9,353 nt of DNA, taken from Elusimicrobiota bacterium. GTDB taxonomy: Bacteria > Elusimicrobiota > Elusimicrobia > UBA1565 > UBA9628. The stretch is taken from contig JAHFCD010000051.1 of NCBI GenBank assembly GCA_023249695.1, positions 1 to 9,353 of the forward strand, given 5' to 3'. The position numbers and the translations under genes are program-made. The notes beneath the pieces are model-generated. The model made no database searches, was not told where the DNA came from, and saw only the letters and a program-made list of their open reading frames with translations. Positions 1 through 6,193 of the stretch are shown here, piece after piece; positions within the stretch are counted from its first letter, which is position 1; every line of letters begins with the position of its first letter.

Positions 1-236
1 CGCCCCCGCGCCCGCGCGGCCATCTCCGCCAGCGCCTTCCGCAGCGCCTCCGGGGTCAGGTGCTTCTGCGCGATCGAGGTGGATGCTTCCCCGTACCCCG
101 CGGCACCGCCGCGGAGCCTGAGCGTGATCGCCGCGTTGACGGTGCGGTCGCGCCGTCCCAGCGCGGTGATGAACGGGCGCCGGAGCTTCGATTCGACGAG
201 GAAGACGCGCGCGGACGCGACGGTGGTTCGGAGCAT
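1..236 (-). CDS. Enolase-superfamily enzyme, probable dipeptide epimerase (N-terminal part, cut by window edge)
   Basis: Only the first 78 codons are in the window; the gene continues past the left edge. The translation begins MLRTTVASARVFLVESKLRR, followed by a stretch reading RPFITALGRRDRTVNAAITL and then GGAAGYGEAS. This is the capping-domain pattern of the mandelate racemase/muconate lactonizing branch of the enolase superfamily: a KRPF..A.G motif, a variable strand, then a G..GYGEA turn. L-Ala-D/L-Glu epimerases, which act in murein-peptide recycling, are the best-fitting subgroup. The catalytic lysines and metal ligands lie in the missing C-terminal barrel, so the reaction is inferred. 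The ATG is 6 nt downstream of a -10-like hexamer and has no Shine-Dalgarno. The gene diverges from the HEAT-repeat gene with a very short intergenic gap. Confidence 0.72.
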   Translation of the reverse strand, partial: MLRTTVASARVFLVESKLRRPFITALGRRDRTVNAAITLRLRGGAAGYGEASTSIAQKHLTPEALRKALAEMAARARG

Positions 237-264
237 CGAACGACGATAGCAAAATGGCTATAAT
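236..264. promoter_or_regulatory. Compact divergent promoter region
   Basis: This is an AT-rich island in GC-rich DNA between two divergent genes. On the plus strand an exact TATAAT sits at 259-264 with a weak -35-like TCGAAC at 236-241 (17-bp spacer). It predicts a start at about 271-272, on the ATG of the HEAT-repeat gene. On the minus strand TATCGT (248 down to 243) lies 6 nt before the ATG of the epimerase-like gene. Only the plus-strand TATAAT is a strong match; the minus-strand site is a weaker guess. Confidence 0.5.
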
Positions 265-271
265 TTCGGCG

Positions 272-1318
272 ATGATGACCCTACTGCTAATGACGGCTTC
301 GCTGCTGACGGCGGCCCCCGCGCGGGCCCAATCCACGGCGACCTTGCGCGGCCTGGACGTCTACCGCTCGTCGCTGCTCTCGCCCGACAAGGCCCGCGCG
401 CTGTTCGGCCCCCGGATCAACGAGATCGTCAACCTGCGCAACCGGCACCGCCCGGTCTCGACCGAGCAGGCCGAGGTCATCCGCAAGGCGATCGAACGGG
501 AGGCGGCCAAGATCGAGGGCATCGCCTACGCCGGCCTCACGATCTCCGAGTATTTCACCTCCGTCGATCACGCGATGTACGTCACGTTCGACATCGTCGA
601 CGAGGCCGACCGCGGCCGCCTCGCGTTCGCGCCCGCGCCGGCAAAGACCCTGACCGATCCCGAGGGCCTGCTCGCCGACTGGAAGACGTACTACGAGCTC
701 GGCTCGGCGCTGTCCCGCCGCGGCCAGATGCCGGTCGACCGTCCCGACTGCCCCGGCTTCTACTGCCTGTGGGGCGGGCCGACGCCGGAGCTCGACGCCC
801 TGCAGAAGAAGTTCGTCGCCGGCGCCGCGGCCAAGGAGCATGTGTTCCGGGCGGTGCTGGCGCACGACGCGAGCGCCGAGAAGCGCGCCGCGGCGTTGTT
901 CGTCCTCAGCTACGGCGCGCGCGGTGAGAAGGTGATCGAGTCCTGCTTCGCCGCCCTGAAAGACCCGTCGCCCGTCGTTCGCGGCGCCGGCCTCCAGATC
1001 CTGGCCGACATCATCAACCACCGCAAGGACCTGCGCGTGAACGCGGACTTGATCATCCCCCTCCTCGACGATCCGAGCGGCTCCGTGCGCGGCAAGACCC
1101 TCGGCCTGCTCGTGCCGCTGGTCGACGACGAGGTCCAGCGCAAGAAGATCCTCGCGGCGGCGCCCCGCCTCGTCGACAGCCTCAAGCTGACGGAGCCCGG
1201 CAGCCGCGACCTCGCCTACACCGTGCTCGGCCAGCTCTCCAAGAAGTCGTTCGACCGGCGCGATTACCCGAGCTGGACGAAGTGGGCGGCGGAGAATTCC
1301 GAGGGCCTCGTCAAATGA
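272..1318 (+). CDS. Exported HEAT-repeat protein of unknown function
   Basis: The product is about 348 residues. A hydrophobic signal peptide ends in APARA (cleavage near residue 19). Residues about 20-180 are an unrecognised domain containing a Cys pair (DCPGFYC, near 160 and 165). Residues about 184-339 are a helical-hairpin solenoid of the HEAT type, with units such as CFAALKDPSPVVRGAGLQIL and LIIPLLDDPSGSVRGKTLGL, each with the D-P-(S/V)-x-x-V-R signature. HEAT arrays usually bind proteins; no catalytic motif is visible, so the role is unknown and the site is probably periplasmic. An in-frame ATG at 254 exists, but it lies upstream of the TATAAT at 259-264, so I prefer 272 as a leaderless start; neither has a Shine-Dalgarno. 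The stop overlaps the next start (ATGA), implying translational coupling. Confidence 0.75.
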   Translation: MMTLLLMTASLLTAAPARAQSTATLRGLDVYRSSLLSPDKARALFGPRINEIVNLRNRHRPVSTEQAEVIRKAIEREAAKIEGIAYAGLTISEYFTSVDHAMYVTFDIVDEADRGRLAFAPAPAKTLTDPEGLLADWKTYYELGSALSRRGQMPVDRPDCPGFYCLWGGPTPELDALQKKFVAGAAAKEHVFRAVLAHDASAEKRAAALFVLSYGARGEKVIESCFAALKDPSPVVRGAGLQILADIINHRKDLRVNADLIIPLLDDPSGSVRGKTLGLLVPLVDDEVQRKKILAAAPRLVDSLKLTEPGSRDLAYTVLGQLSKKSFDRRDYPSWTKWAAENSEGLVK

Positions 1319-1500
1319 GCGACGCCGCCAAGCCCTGGCTCGCCGTCACGCCTAAGGTCATGGGAAAGATGGCGCTCTCCACCATGCTGATGGCGATCGG
1401 GATGTACTACCTGACGTCGGGCCGAAGGGAAGCGAGCATGTCGCGCATGTTCTCGGGCGCGGTCCTCGCCCTGGCCGCCGTCTTTATTTTCGCCCTCTAG
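1315..1500 (+). CDS. Small two-helix membrane protein
   Basis: This is a 61-residue protein with two predicted membrane helices: about residues 18-36 (MALSTMLMAIGMYYL region) and about 44-61 (MFSGAVLALAAVFIFAL), joined by a basic loop (SGRREASMSR). The C-terminus lies essentially at the end of helix 2. I recognise no family. Its ATG overlaps the HEAT-repeat gene's stop by four bases, so it is almost certainly translated by coupling and may anchor or assist that exported protein. An in-frame GTG at 1282 would place 11 extra, non-hydrophobic residues inside the upstream gene and is less likely. The 3' end overlaps the convergent protease gene by 17 bp. Confidence 0.65.
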   Translation: MSDAAKPWLAVTPKVMGKMALSTMLMAIGMYYLTSGRREASMSRMFSGAVLALAAVFIFAL

Positions 1501-3403
1501 CCTCGATCTCGCGGCGCATCTCGCCCTCGAGGTCTTCCATCTCCTTCATCTCGGCCTCGAGCACGTTCTCGATCCGGTAGGGCGCCGGCGGCGTGATGAC
1601 GACGGGCTTCGTCTTCGGCGGCGGCGGCAGCGCGACCGGGGCCTTGGGCGCCTCGACGACCGCGGGCTCGACCGCGGCGGCGGGAGGCGGCTCGGGAATG
1701 GCGGTCGCCTGCACCAGCCAGCGGCGGGCGACGGAGGATTTCACCGAGAAGTTGACGCTCGTGATCGTGAGGCCGTCGGCGGCTTTGCGGGCCATCGAGG
1801 TGTTCACGCCGATGATGGCGCCCGAGCGGTCGATCAGCGGGCCGCCGGAATTGCCGCGGTTGATGCTCGCGTCGGTCTGGAAGGCGTCCTTGCCCGCGAC
1901 GCCGCCGAGATCCGCGATCACGGTGCTGACCACGCCCTGCGTCAAAGTCCACAGGCCGCCCTGCTCGGGGTGGCCGATCGCGACGACCGAGTCGCCGGGC
2001 TCGACGCCCGAGTCGTCGCCGAGAAGAAGCGGCCCGGCGTGGAGGTCGGCCTCCGGCTCGAGGATGGCGAGGTCGAGCGCGCGGTCGAAGCGCAGGACCT
2101 TCGCGGCGAGCGGGCCCTTCAGGTCGCGCTTCGTGTCCCCGGTGACCTTCTCGGGCTTGAGATAGACGCGCACGGCCGCGTAAGGCCGGCCGGTCTTGTC
2201 GTTGATCACGACGTGGGCGTTCGTGAGGATCCGGCCGCCGGCGATGATGCTTCCGGTGCCGAGCTCTCCGGCGCCTTCCTTCTCGGCGGCCAGGATCAGC
2301 ACCACGGACGGAGCGGCGCGCTGGTAGATCTCCTTGGCGGTCAGCGTCTTGACGGCGGGCGCCGCGGCGGCGGGTCCGACGAGCGCGGCGATCTTCTCGT
2401 AGGCCTTCGCGGCCTCCAGATGATCCCCCGCGTCGGCGGCGGCGAGCAGGCGCGTCACTTCCTTGTCGGAGTCGGTCGAGAGCTTGCGTCCGCCGCGCAC
2501 CGCCGCGACGGCCCAGGGGGCGGATTGGTTGGCGTGATACCTCGGCTGGTTCAGGTCGGTCCACCAGCCGGTATTCTGGATCAGGTCGGCGTCGGGGCCC
2601 GCCGCCTTGGCGTCCGCGTCGAGCTGGCGTCCGGCGGCGACGAGGCCCGCCTCGGCGGCGCGGCGGCGGCGCGAGGCCGCGAGGCTCTGGAACGAAATCT
2701 GCAGGAGCGCCGGGCGCTCGAGCTTGGCCCAGCGGGACTCCGGCGGGGCTTTCTTCGCCAGGTCGCGGTAGTCCTCATCGGACAGCGTCAGGATTCCATC
2801 GAGCGCGACGCGCAGGGAGGCTTCGCGGGCGGCGTCGTCGGACGGGGCGGCGGCGGACGGAGCGGCGGCGGGTCCGACGAGCGCGGCGATCTTGTCGTAG
2901 GCGGCCGCGGCCTCCAGATGGCTTCCCGCGTCGGCGGCGGCGAGCAGGCGAGTCACTTCCTTGTCGGCGTCGGTGGAGAGCTTGCGCCCGCCGCGAACGG
3001 CGGCGACGGCGGGAGCGCCGCGCACCTGCTCTCGTTGGTTCAGCTGGGTGCTGACGTAGGCGTTGGCGTCGCTCCACCAGCCGGTCTCCTGAAGAAGATC
3101 CGGATCGGGACCCGCGGCCTTGACGTCGGCGGCGAGCCCCGCCGCGACGGCGCGGCGGCGTCGCGAAGCCGCGAGGCTCTGGAACGAAACTTGCAGGAGC
3201 TCCGGCCGCTCGAGCTTGGCCCAGCGGGACTCCGCCGGCGCCGTCTTGACCAGGTCGCGGTAGTCCTCGTCGGACAGGACGAGGATGTTCTCCACCGTGC
3301 CGCGTAGGGTGAGCTCGCGGGCGGCCTCGGTTTCCTCGCCGGCATAGGCGTGCGACGAGGAAGCGGCGAGCAGCGCGGCGGCGAGAAGGGCGGTTTTGAT
3401 CAT
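1484..3403 (-). CDS. Exported HtrA-like trypsin-fold serine protease with duplicated N-terminal module
   Basis: The product is 639 residues. A signal peptide (about 1-21, ending SHAYA) is followed by two near-identical modules (about 29-178 and 194-345) of no family I recognise. Each has an LSDEDYRDL motif, a WAKLERP motif, an arginine-rich ASRRRRA helix, a GWW motif, RGGRKLSTD and a TPR-like helix pair ending ALVGPAA. Residues about 355-565 are a trypsin-fold domain with a full triad: His397 (TNAHVV), Asp444 (ALDLAIL) and Ser519 (GNSGGPL). A proline-rich linker (570-610) leads to a charged, coiled-coil-like tail. No PDZ domain follows the protease, unlike DegP/DegS. It probably acts in the periplasm on misfolded or regulatory proteins. 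The ATG lies 6 nt after a TATTGT hexamer and lacks a clear Shine-Dalgarno. It starts 24 bp downstream of the tRNA gene, so read-through from there is possible. Confidence 0.85.
   Translation of the reverse strand: MIKTALLAAALLAASSSHAYAGEETEAARELTLRGTVENILVLSDEDYRDLVKTAPAESRWAKLERPELLQVSFQSLAASRRRRAVAAGLAADVKAAGPDPDLLQETGWWSDANAYVSTQLNQREQVRGAPAVAAVRGGRKLSTDADKEVTRLLAAADAGSHLEAAAAYDKIAALVGPAAAPSAAAPSDDAAREASLRVALDGILTLSDEDYRDLAKKAPPESRWAKLERPALLQISFQSLAASRRRRAAEAGLVAAGRQLDADAKAAGPDADLIQNTGWWTDLNQPRYHANQSAPWAVAAVRGGRKLSTDSDKEVTRLLAAADAGDHLEAAKAYEKIAALVGPAAAAPAVKTLTAKEIYQRAAPSVVLILAAEKEGAGELGTGSIIAGGRILTNAHVVINDKTGRPYAAVRVYLKPEKVTGDTKRDLKGPLAAKVLRFDRALDLAILEPEADLHAGPLLLGDDSGVEPGDSVVAIGHPEQGGLWTLTQGVVSTVIADLGGVAGKDAFQTDASINRGNSGGPLIDRSGAIIGVNTSMARKAADGLTITSVNFSVKSSVARRWLVQATAIPEPPPAAAVEPAVVEAPKAPVALPPPPKTKPVVITPPAPYRIENVLEAEMKEMEDLEGEMRREIEARGRK
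2369..3319 (-). repeat. Internal tandem duplication in the protease gene (two modules of about 450 bp)
   Basis: Module A (about 2870-3319) and module B (about 2369-2824) encode residues 29-178 and 194-345 of the protease. Long blocks are nearly identical in DNA as well as protein. For example, the DNA around 2881 and 2383 (about 498 bp apart) matches almost base for base across the segment encoding RGGRKLSTD through ALVGPAA. Module B carries a roughly 7-residue insertion after the arginine-rich helix (near 254-264), and module A is about 5 residues longer after GWW. The low divergence points to a fairly recent duplication or to continuing gene conversion. Confidence 0.85.
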
Positions 3404-3415
3404 GCCCCGACAATA
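3404..3415 (-). promoter_or_regulatory. Possible -10 element of the protease gene
   Basis: Read on the minus strand, TATTGT (3415 down to 3410) is followed by six bases and then the ATG. The spacing matches other unit-leading genes here and would give a leaderless mRNA. The -35 region overlaps the tRNA 3' end and does not match the consensus, so this is tentative. Confidence 0.3.
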
Positions 3416-3427
3416 CCAAAAAATTAT

Positions 3428-3499
3428 TGTCCCCTCCAGGAATCGAACCTGGATTGCCTGCTTAGAAGGCAGGAGCTCTATCCATTGAGCTAAGGGGAC
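3428..3499 (-). tRNA. tRNA-Arg (anticodon TCT)
   Basis: A full cloverleaf of 72 nt can be drawn. The acceptor stem is GTCCCCT/AGGGGAC with discriminator A. The D stem is GCTC/GAGC with loop AATGGATA. The anticodon stem is CCTGC/GCAGG with loop CTTCTAA, giving anticodon TCT, which reads AGA and possibly AGG. The variable loop is CAAT. The T stem is CCAGG/CCTGG with loop TTCGATT. The 3' CCA is not encoded, since ATA follows the discriminator, so CCA must be added by the nucleotidyltransferase. A run of six T lies just downstream and may aid termination. The gene follows the transglycosylase on the same strand but has its own -10 element. Confidence 0.97.
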
Positions 3500-3508
3500 T
3501 TAGTTCTC

Positions 3509-3514
3509 ATTATA
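3509..3514 (-). promoter_or_regulatory. -10 element of the tRNA-Arg gene
   Basis: An exact TATAAT is read on the minus strand, ending 9 bases before the mature tRNA 5' end, so transcription would start only a few bases upstream of the tRNA. The bases before it (GC) are the same as before the TATAAT at 259-264 on the plus strand. The -35 position falls inside the scrambled tRNA copy and is a poor match. Confidence 0.6.
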
Positions 3515-3516
3515 GC

Positions 3517-3542
3517 GGATAGAGCTCCATTGAGCTAAGGGG
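3517..3542 (-). repeat. Scrambled partial copy of the tRNA-Arg 5' half
   Basis: On the plus strand, 3529-3542 (ATTGAGCTAAGGGG) is an exact copy of 3484-3497 in the tRNA. The adjoining 12 bases, 3517-3528 (GGATAGAGCTCC), are the exact reverse complement of the equivalent tRNA bases, 3472-3483 (GGAGCTCTATCC). The copy therefore holds the tRNA's acceptor 5' strand and D-stem entry, with the next block flipped in place. It has no anticodon arm or T arm and cannot be a working tRNA. It lies between the transglycosylase stop and the tRNA promoter. Confidence 0.9.
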
Positions 3543-3548
3543 CAGGAG

Positions 3549-4130
3549 TTACCGCCAGGCGCGATAGTACTGGTTGTACCACTTCATGATGTAGGGGTAG
3601 TAGCGTAGGTTCTCCTCGCAGGAGTCCTTGCTTCGGAACTTGCGGCAGTGCGCCGTTAAGCTGGTCGCCACGCCGTCGTTCATTCCCTTGGCCTTGGCGG
3701 CGTCGCGTTCCTTGAGGATGTAGCTCGCGCCGCCGTTGTAGGCGCGCAGCATGGCCTCGTCGAGGTCTGAGACGCTGGCCATCTTGCCGACCCGGCGTCG
3801 CAGTATTCTGGCGTAGCAGAAGCCGCCCTTGAGCGAGGAGCTCATGTCGGTCAGGTCCAGGTCCGGCATGTGGCAGGCCCAGCGGATGTCCCGCGCGGTG
3901 TCGGGCATGATCTGAAGCGGCCCGCGCGCGCCGGCCTTCGACACCGCCGTGACCTTCCATCGGGATTCCTGGTACACCCAGGCCGCGCCCTTGCCCGGAG
4001 TGAGGTCGGGCAGATACCGCGTCGTAAGCTCTTCGATCACCTCGCGGTTCTCGGCGGCCACGAAGAGCGGGTCGAGCGCCCGCGCCCGCGTGGGCGCAAG
4101 CAACGACATCAGAAGGATGGCTCCTACCAT
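3549..4130 (-). CDS. Exported lytic transglycosylase (SLT / goose-lysozyme-like fold)
   Basis: The product is 193 residues. A short signal sequence (MVGAILLMSLLAPTRARA) is followed by a single SLT domain. The hallmarks are all present: catalytic Glu55 in the ESR motif, a GARGPLQIMP motif (67-76), AYNGG (130-134), and a final aromatic helix (YYPYIMKWYNQYY, 178-189). The enzyme should cleave the MurNAc-GlcNAc bond of peptidoglycan in the periplasm, releasing 1,6-anhydro-MurNAc ends. Four cysteines (87, 105, 162, 171) could form disulfides. There is no LysM or other wall-binding domain, so targeting must come from a partner. Its ATG overlaps the stop of the upstream membrane-protein gene by 7 bp and has no clear Shine-Dalgarno, so translation is probably coupled. 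VirB1-like or phage-type roles are alternatives, but no secretion or phage genes are nearby. Confidence 0.88.
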   Translation of the reverse strand: MVGAILLMSLLAPTRARALDPLFVAAENREVIEELTTRYLPDLTPGKGAAWVYQESRWKVTAVSKAGARGPLQIMPDTARDIRWACHMPDLDLTDMSSSLKGGFCYARILRRRVGKMASVSDLDEAMLRAYNGGASYILKERDAAKAKGMNDGVATSLTAHCRKFRSKDSCEENLRYYPYIMKWYNQYYRAWR

Positions 4131-4498
4131 TTAACGACGACGGGAACGATCGTGCTCAGCAGGAAGCCGATGAGGAGGCAGTAGGCCAAGGTCTGGATGG
4201 CCGCGGCCTGGGCCATGTCGGCGTGTCCCGCCTTGACCGCTTTGGAATAGTCCTCGACCGTCTTGCCCAGGCGGATGTACGGGAAAAGCTCGTGGCGGAC
4301 CACATGGAAGAGCACCATGGCCCCGGACATCTTATAAAGGACGACGAAGAGGATGTACCAGCGCTGAGGCTCATCTCCCGGCGCGGGCGGATAGAGCTTC
4401 AGCACCGGAAGCCCGTATGTGGTCGCCCACCACGCGAACACGAAGATGACGATCAGCGTCTTGACGCGGCCAAGGTGGTGAAGCAGGTCCTTCATCAT
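4124..4498 (-). CDS. Orphan three-helix membrane protein in the caspase operon
   Basis: This is a 124-residue protein I do not recognise. Predicted membrane segments lie at about 13-33 (TLIVIFVFAWWATTYGLPVL), 47-66 (WYILFVVLYKMSGAMVLFHV) and 99-121 (IQTLAYCLLIGFLLSTIVPVV). A charged loop lies between helices 2 and 3 (RHELFPYIRLGKTVEDYSKAV). The start is set by GAGGGAG a few bases upstream of ATG at 4498; a second ATG follows immediately. It begins 18 bp after the caspase stop and overlaps the transglycosylase start, so all three should be co-transcribed. Size, topology and coupling to a muralytic enzyme resemble a holin-like or transglycosylase-anchoring protein, but no sequence motif proves that. 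Confidence 0.7.
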   Translation of the reverse strand: MMKDLLHHLGRVKTLIVIFVFAWWATTYGLPVLKLYPPAPGDEPQRWYILFVVLYKMSGAMVLFHVVRHELFPYIRLGKTVEDYSKAVKAGHADMAQAAAIQTLAYCLLIGFLLSTIVPVVVKW

Positions 4499-4516
4499 TG
4501 ATGACTCCCTCGATCG

Positions 4517-6082
4517 TTAGAACGTGACGTCGCCCTTGCCCATGTCGTCGACGCGCGCGGGCGCGGCCTTCCTCACGATCTTGTAGCGGACGATGAGGGG
4601 CGAGTCGGGGCGGATTTCGATCTGCCGGGTCTTGGTTACGCCGTTGATGACGACGCGCAGGGAATGCGTCCCCGCGGGAATGTCCTTCAGGTCCATGTCC
4701 GTTCGGCCGACGGACCGGCTGTCCAGGTAGACGTCCAGATCGGGCGCGGTCTCGCCGGACCGCGACGGGCGCGACTCGACGCGCAGGCGTCCCCGCAGCG
4801 CGATCTCAAGGCGGTTCTTTTGCCCCGGCTCGACGTCGACGAGGACGGTGTGGTTGAAGTTCGTCTTGGAGAGGTAGAGCGCCAGGAGATGCTTCCCCTC
4901 CTTGAGCTCGAAGGCGTTGTTCGAGGAGTGGCCGGTCTTGACGCCGTCCACGTAGACCTCGCAGACGTCCTCGCCGGTGTCCAGGTAGACCTCGCCGGTC
5001 TTCGTTTCGGGCGGCTCCGGCGGGGCGGGCGGCGGAGGCGGCTCCGGCGCCTGCGGCGCTTCCGGCGCGGGATCCGCCTGGGCGATCAGGGGCTCGGGCG
5101 GCGGGGGCGCGTGAACCTTGATGCCGCGCATGGAGACGAACGGCATTCCCTTCACGTCGTCGTAGCTGGGGATCGCGACGAGCACGGGCTGGTGGGCGCG
5201 GGAGAGAACCTCGCCCTTGACCTTGACCGTGTCGAAGAGGCCGGAGATGCCGGAGTACATCCCCTCCACGGTCACCTCCTTGTGCTCGGTCTCCTCGGTC
5301 TCCTTGCGGATCGCGTTGAGGTACTCGAACAAGGTGTAGCTGAGCGCGCCGTGGCGGAGCTCCTTGTACTCGGCGGAGGGCTGGTTCTCCCGGCTTGAGG
5401 CCAAGAAGGCGATGCGCCGCTCGGTCGAGCGATCGACCTTGCCGTCCGCCCCTTTCTTGCGGACGACCATGATGCCGCGCTTGGAGTCGCCGCCGGTCGT
5501 GAACTCGGTCTTGAAGCCGAGGTTGTCGGCGTACAGCGAGCCGAAGTCCTTCGCGCCGCTGTAGCAGGAGTCGAGGATGATGACGATGTTTTTGGCGTTC
5601 ATCGCCGACAGCTGGCGGATGAGCCACGCCTTGTTGATGAAGGTCTCGTTGCCGAGCATTTCACCCGAGCCCTCCGGGAAGAATTGATTGAGGTAGGCGT
5701 CGTGCGGCGCGAGGAAGCTGTTGGTTTTCTTCGTGTCGATGCTGGAGGGCAGGCCGTGGCCGGCGTACATCAAAATGAAGCGGTCGACGGGCTGCTTCTG
5801 GCTGGCCTTGACCTGCTCCAGGATGGCGGCGGCGATGCGCTGCTTGGTCGCCTGCTCGTTGAGGAGGACGGTCATGTCCCCCTCGTCATAGTCGGCGAAA
5901 TTGTGGAGGATCGAGGAGAAGGTCTTCACGTCCTCGTCGGCGTAGGCGAGGTCGTTCATCTCCGGATCGGCGTATTGGCTGATGCCGATCAGGAGCGCCC
6001 GGTTGTTGTCCGCGCGCGCGGGCGCGCGGGCGGCAAGCAGGACCGCCAGGACCAGGGCCCCTCGGCCGAGTATTCGGTGCAT
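4517..6082 (-). CDS. Exported caspase-like (C14) protein with two PEGA-like domains
   Basis: The product is 521 residues. A signal peptide (1-24) ends ARAPARA. A caspase-fold domain spans about 25-305: it opens with RALLIGISQYAD, has the helix DLAYADEDVKTF, His109 in YAGHG and Cys173 in DSCYSG, the expected His/Cys dyad. A proline-rich linker (about 326-358) leads to two PEGA-like beta domains (about 363-430 and 431-500), the latter with the DIPAGTHSLRV signature. PEGA domains are usually extracytoplasmic, possibly binding wall or surface. Caspase-fold proteases commonly cut after Arg or Lys, but the substrate here is unknown. I chose ATG 6082 because an in-frame ATG at 6109 lies between the -35 and -10 boxes, and the predicted transcript starts at 6082. 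It is the first gene of a three-gene operon with the membrane protein and transglycosylase. Confidence 0.87.
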   Translation of the reverse strand: MHRILGRGALVLAVLLAARAPARADNNRALLIGISQYADPEMNDLAYADEDVKTFSSILHNFADYDEGDMTVLLNEQATKQRIAAAILEQVKASQKQPVDRFILMYAGHGLPSSIDTKKTNSFLAPHDAYLNQFFPEGSGEMLGNETFINKAWLIRQLSAMNAKNIVIILDSCYSGAKDFGSLYADNLGFKTEFTTGGDSKRGIMVVRKKGADGKVDRSTERRIAFLASSRENQPSAEYKELRHGALSYTLFEYLNAIRKETEETEHKEVTVEGMYSGISGLFDTVKVKGEVLSRAHQPVLVAIPSYDDVKGMPFVSMRGIKVHAPPPPEPLIAQADPAPEAPQAPEPPPPPAPPEPPETKTGEVYLDTGEDVCEVYVDGVKTGHSSNNAFELKEGKHLLALYLSKTNFNHTVLVDVEPGQKNRLEIALRGRLRVESRPSRSGETAPDLDVYLDSRSVGRTDMDLKDIPAGTHSLRVVINGVTKTRQIEIRPDSPLIVRYKIVRKAAPARVDDMGKGDVTF

Positions 6083-6088
6083 GGTTGC

Positions 6089-6117
6089 AGTATGGCTGAC
6101 GAGCCGCATTATTTCAA
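6089..6117 (-). promoter_or_regulatory. Promoter of the caspase operon
   Basis: On the minus strand TTGAAA (6117 down to 6112), a 17-bp spacer and CATACT (6094 down to 6089) form a good sigma-70-type promoter. Six bases (GCAACC) then lead straight to the ATG at 6082, so the mRNA would begin at or next to the start codon, with no leader and no Shine-Dalgarno. Confidence 0.65.
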
Positions 6118-6131
6118 GGGCGTCCCGGTCG

Positions 6132-6177
6132 AAAGAAAAAGCCGCCCGCCCCGGAAATCATCCGAAGGCGGGCGGCT
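6132..6177 (-). terminator. Intrinsic terminator of the DUF4384 / outer-membrane-protein unit
   Basis: A perfect 11-bp GC-rich stem (AGCCGCCCGCC at 6140-6150 with GGCGGGCGGCT at 6167-6177) has a 16-nt loop. On the minus strand it is followed by TTTTCTTT (6139 down to 6132). It starts 16 nt after the stop of the outer-membrane protein gene and ends just before the caspase promoter, so it isolates the two units. Confidence 0.92.
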
Positions 6178-6193
6178 CATTGTCCGGCTTCTC

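Noticed and set aside
287..1021. Minus-strand open frame opposite the HEAT-repeat gene
   Set aside because: It is an Arg/Gly/Asp-rich antisense frame without domain or start signals; the plus-strand frame has a signal peptide and HEAT repeats.
1970..3307. Long plus-strand open frame (445 codons) opposite the protease gene
   Set aside because: Its composition (Gly/Arg/Val/Asp-rich, no domain) is what an antisense frame of a GC-rich gene gives. The minus-strand frame has a complete serine-protease triad.
3472..3542. The tRNA plus partial tRNA copy as an integrase attachment-site pair
   Set aside because: Attachment sites normally duplicate the tRNA 3' part and flank a mobile element. Here the 5' part is copied only 45 bp away, part is inverted, and no integrase is nearby.
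3549..4498. Membrane protein plus transglycosylase as a prophage lysis cassette
   Set aside because: No phage structural, integrase or regulatory genes are present, and the pair is fused into an operon with a caspase-like gene. Kept only as a functional analogy.
6083..6109. Upstream ATG at 6109 as the caspase start
   Set aside because: It falls within the promoter spacer (TTGAAA-17-CATACT) and would add nine polar residues before a normal signal peptide.
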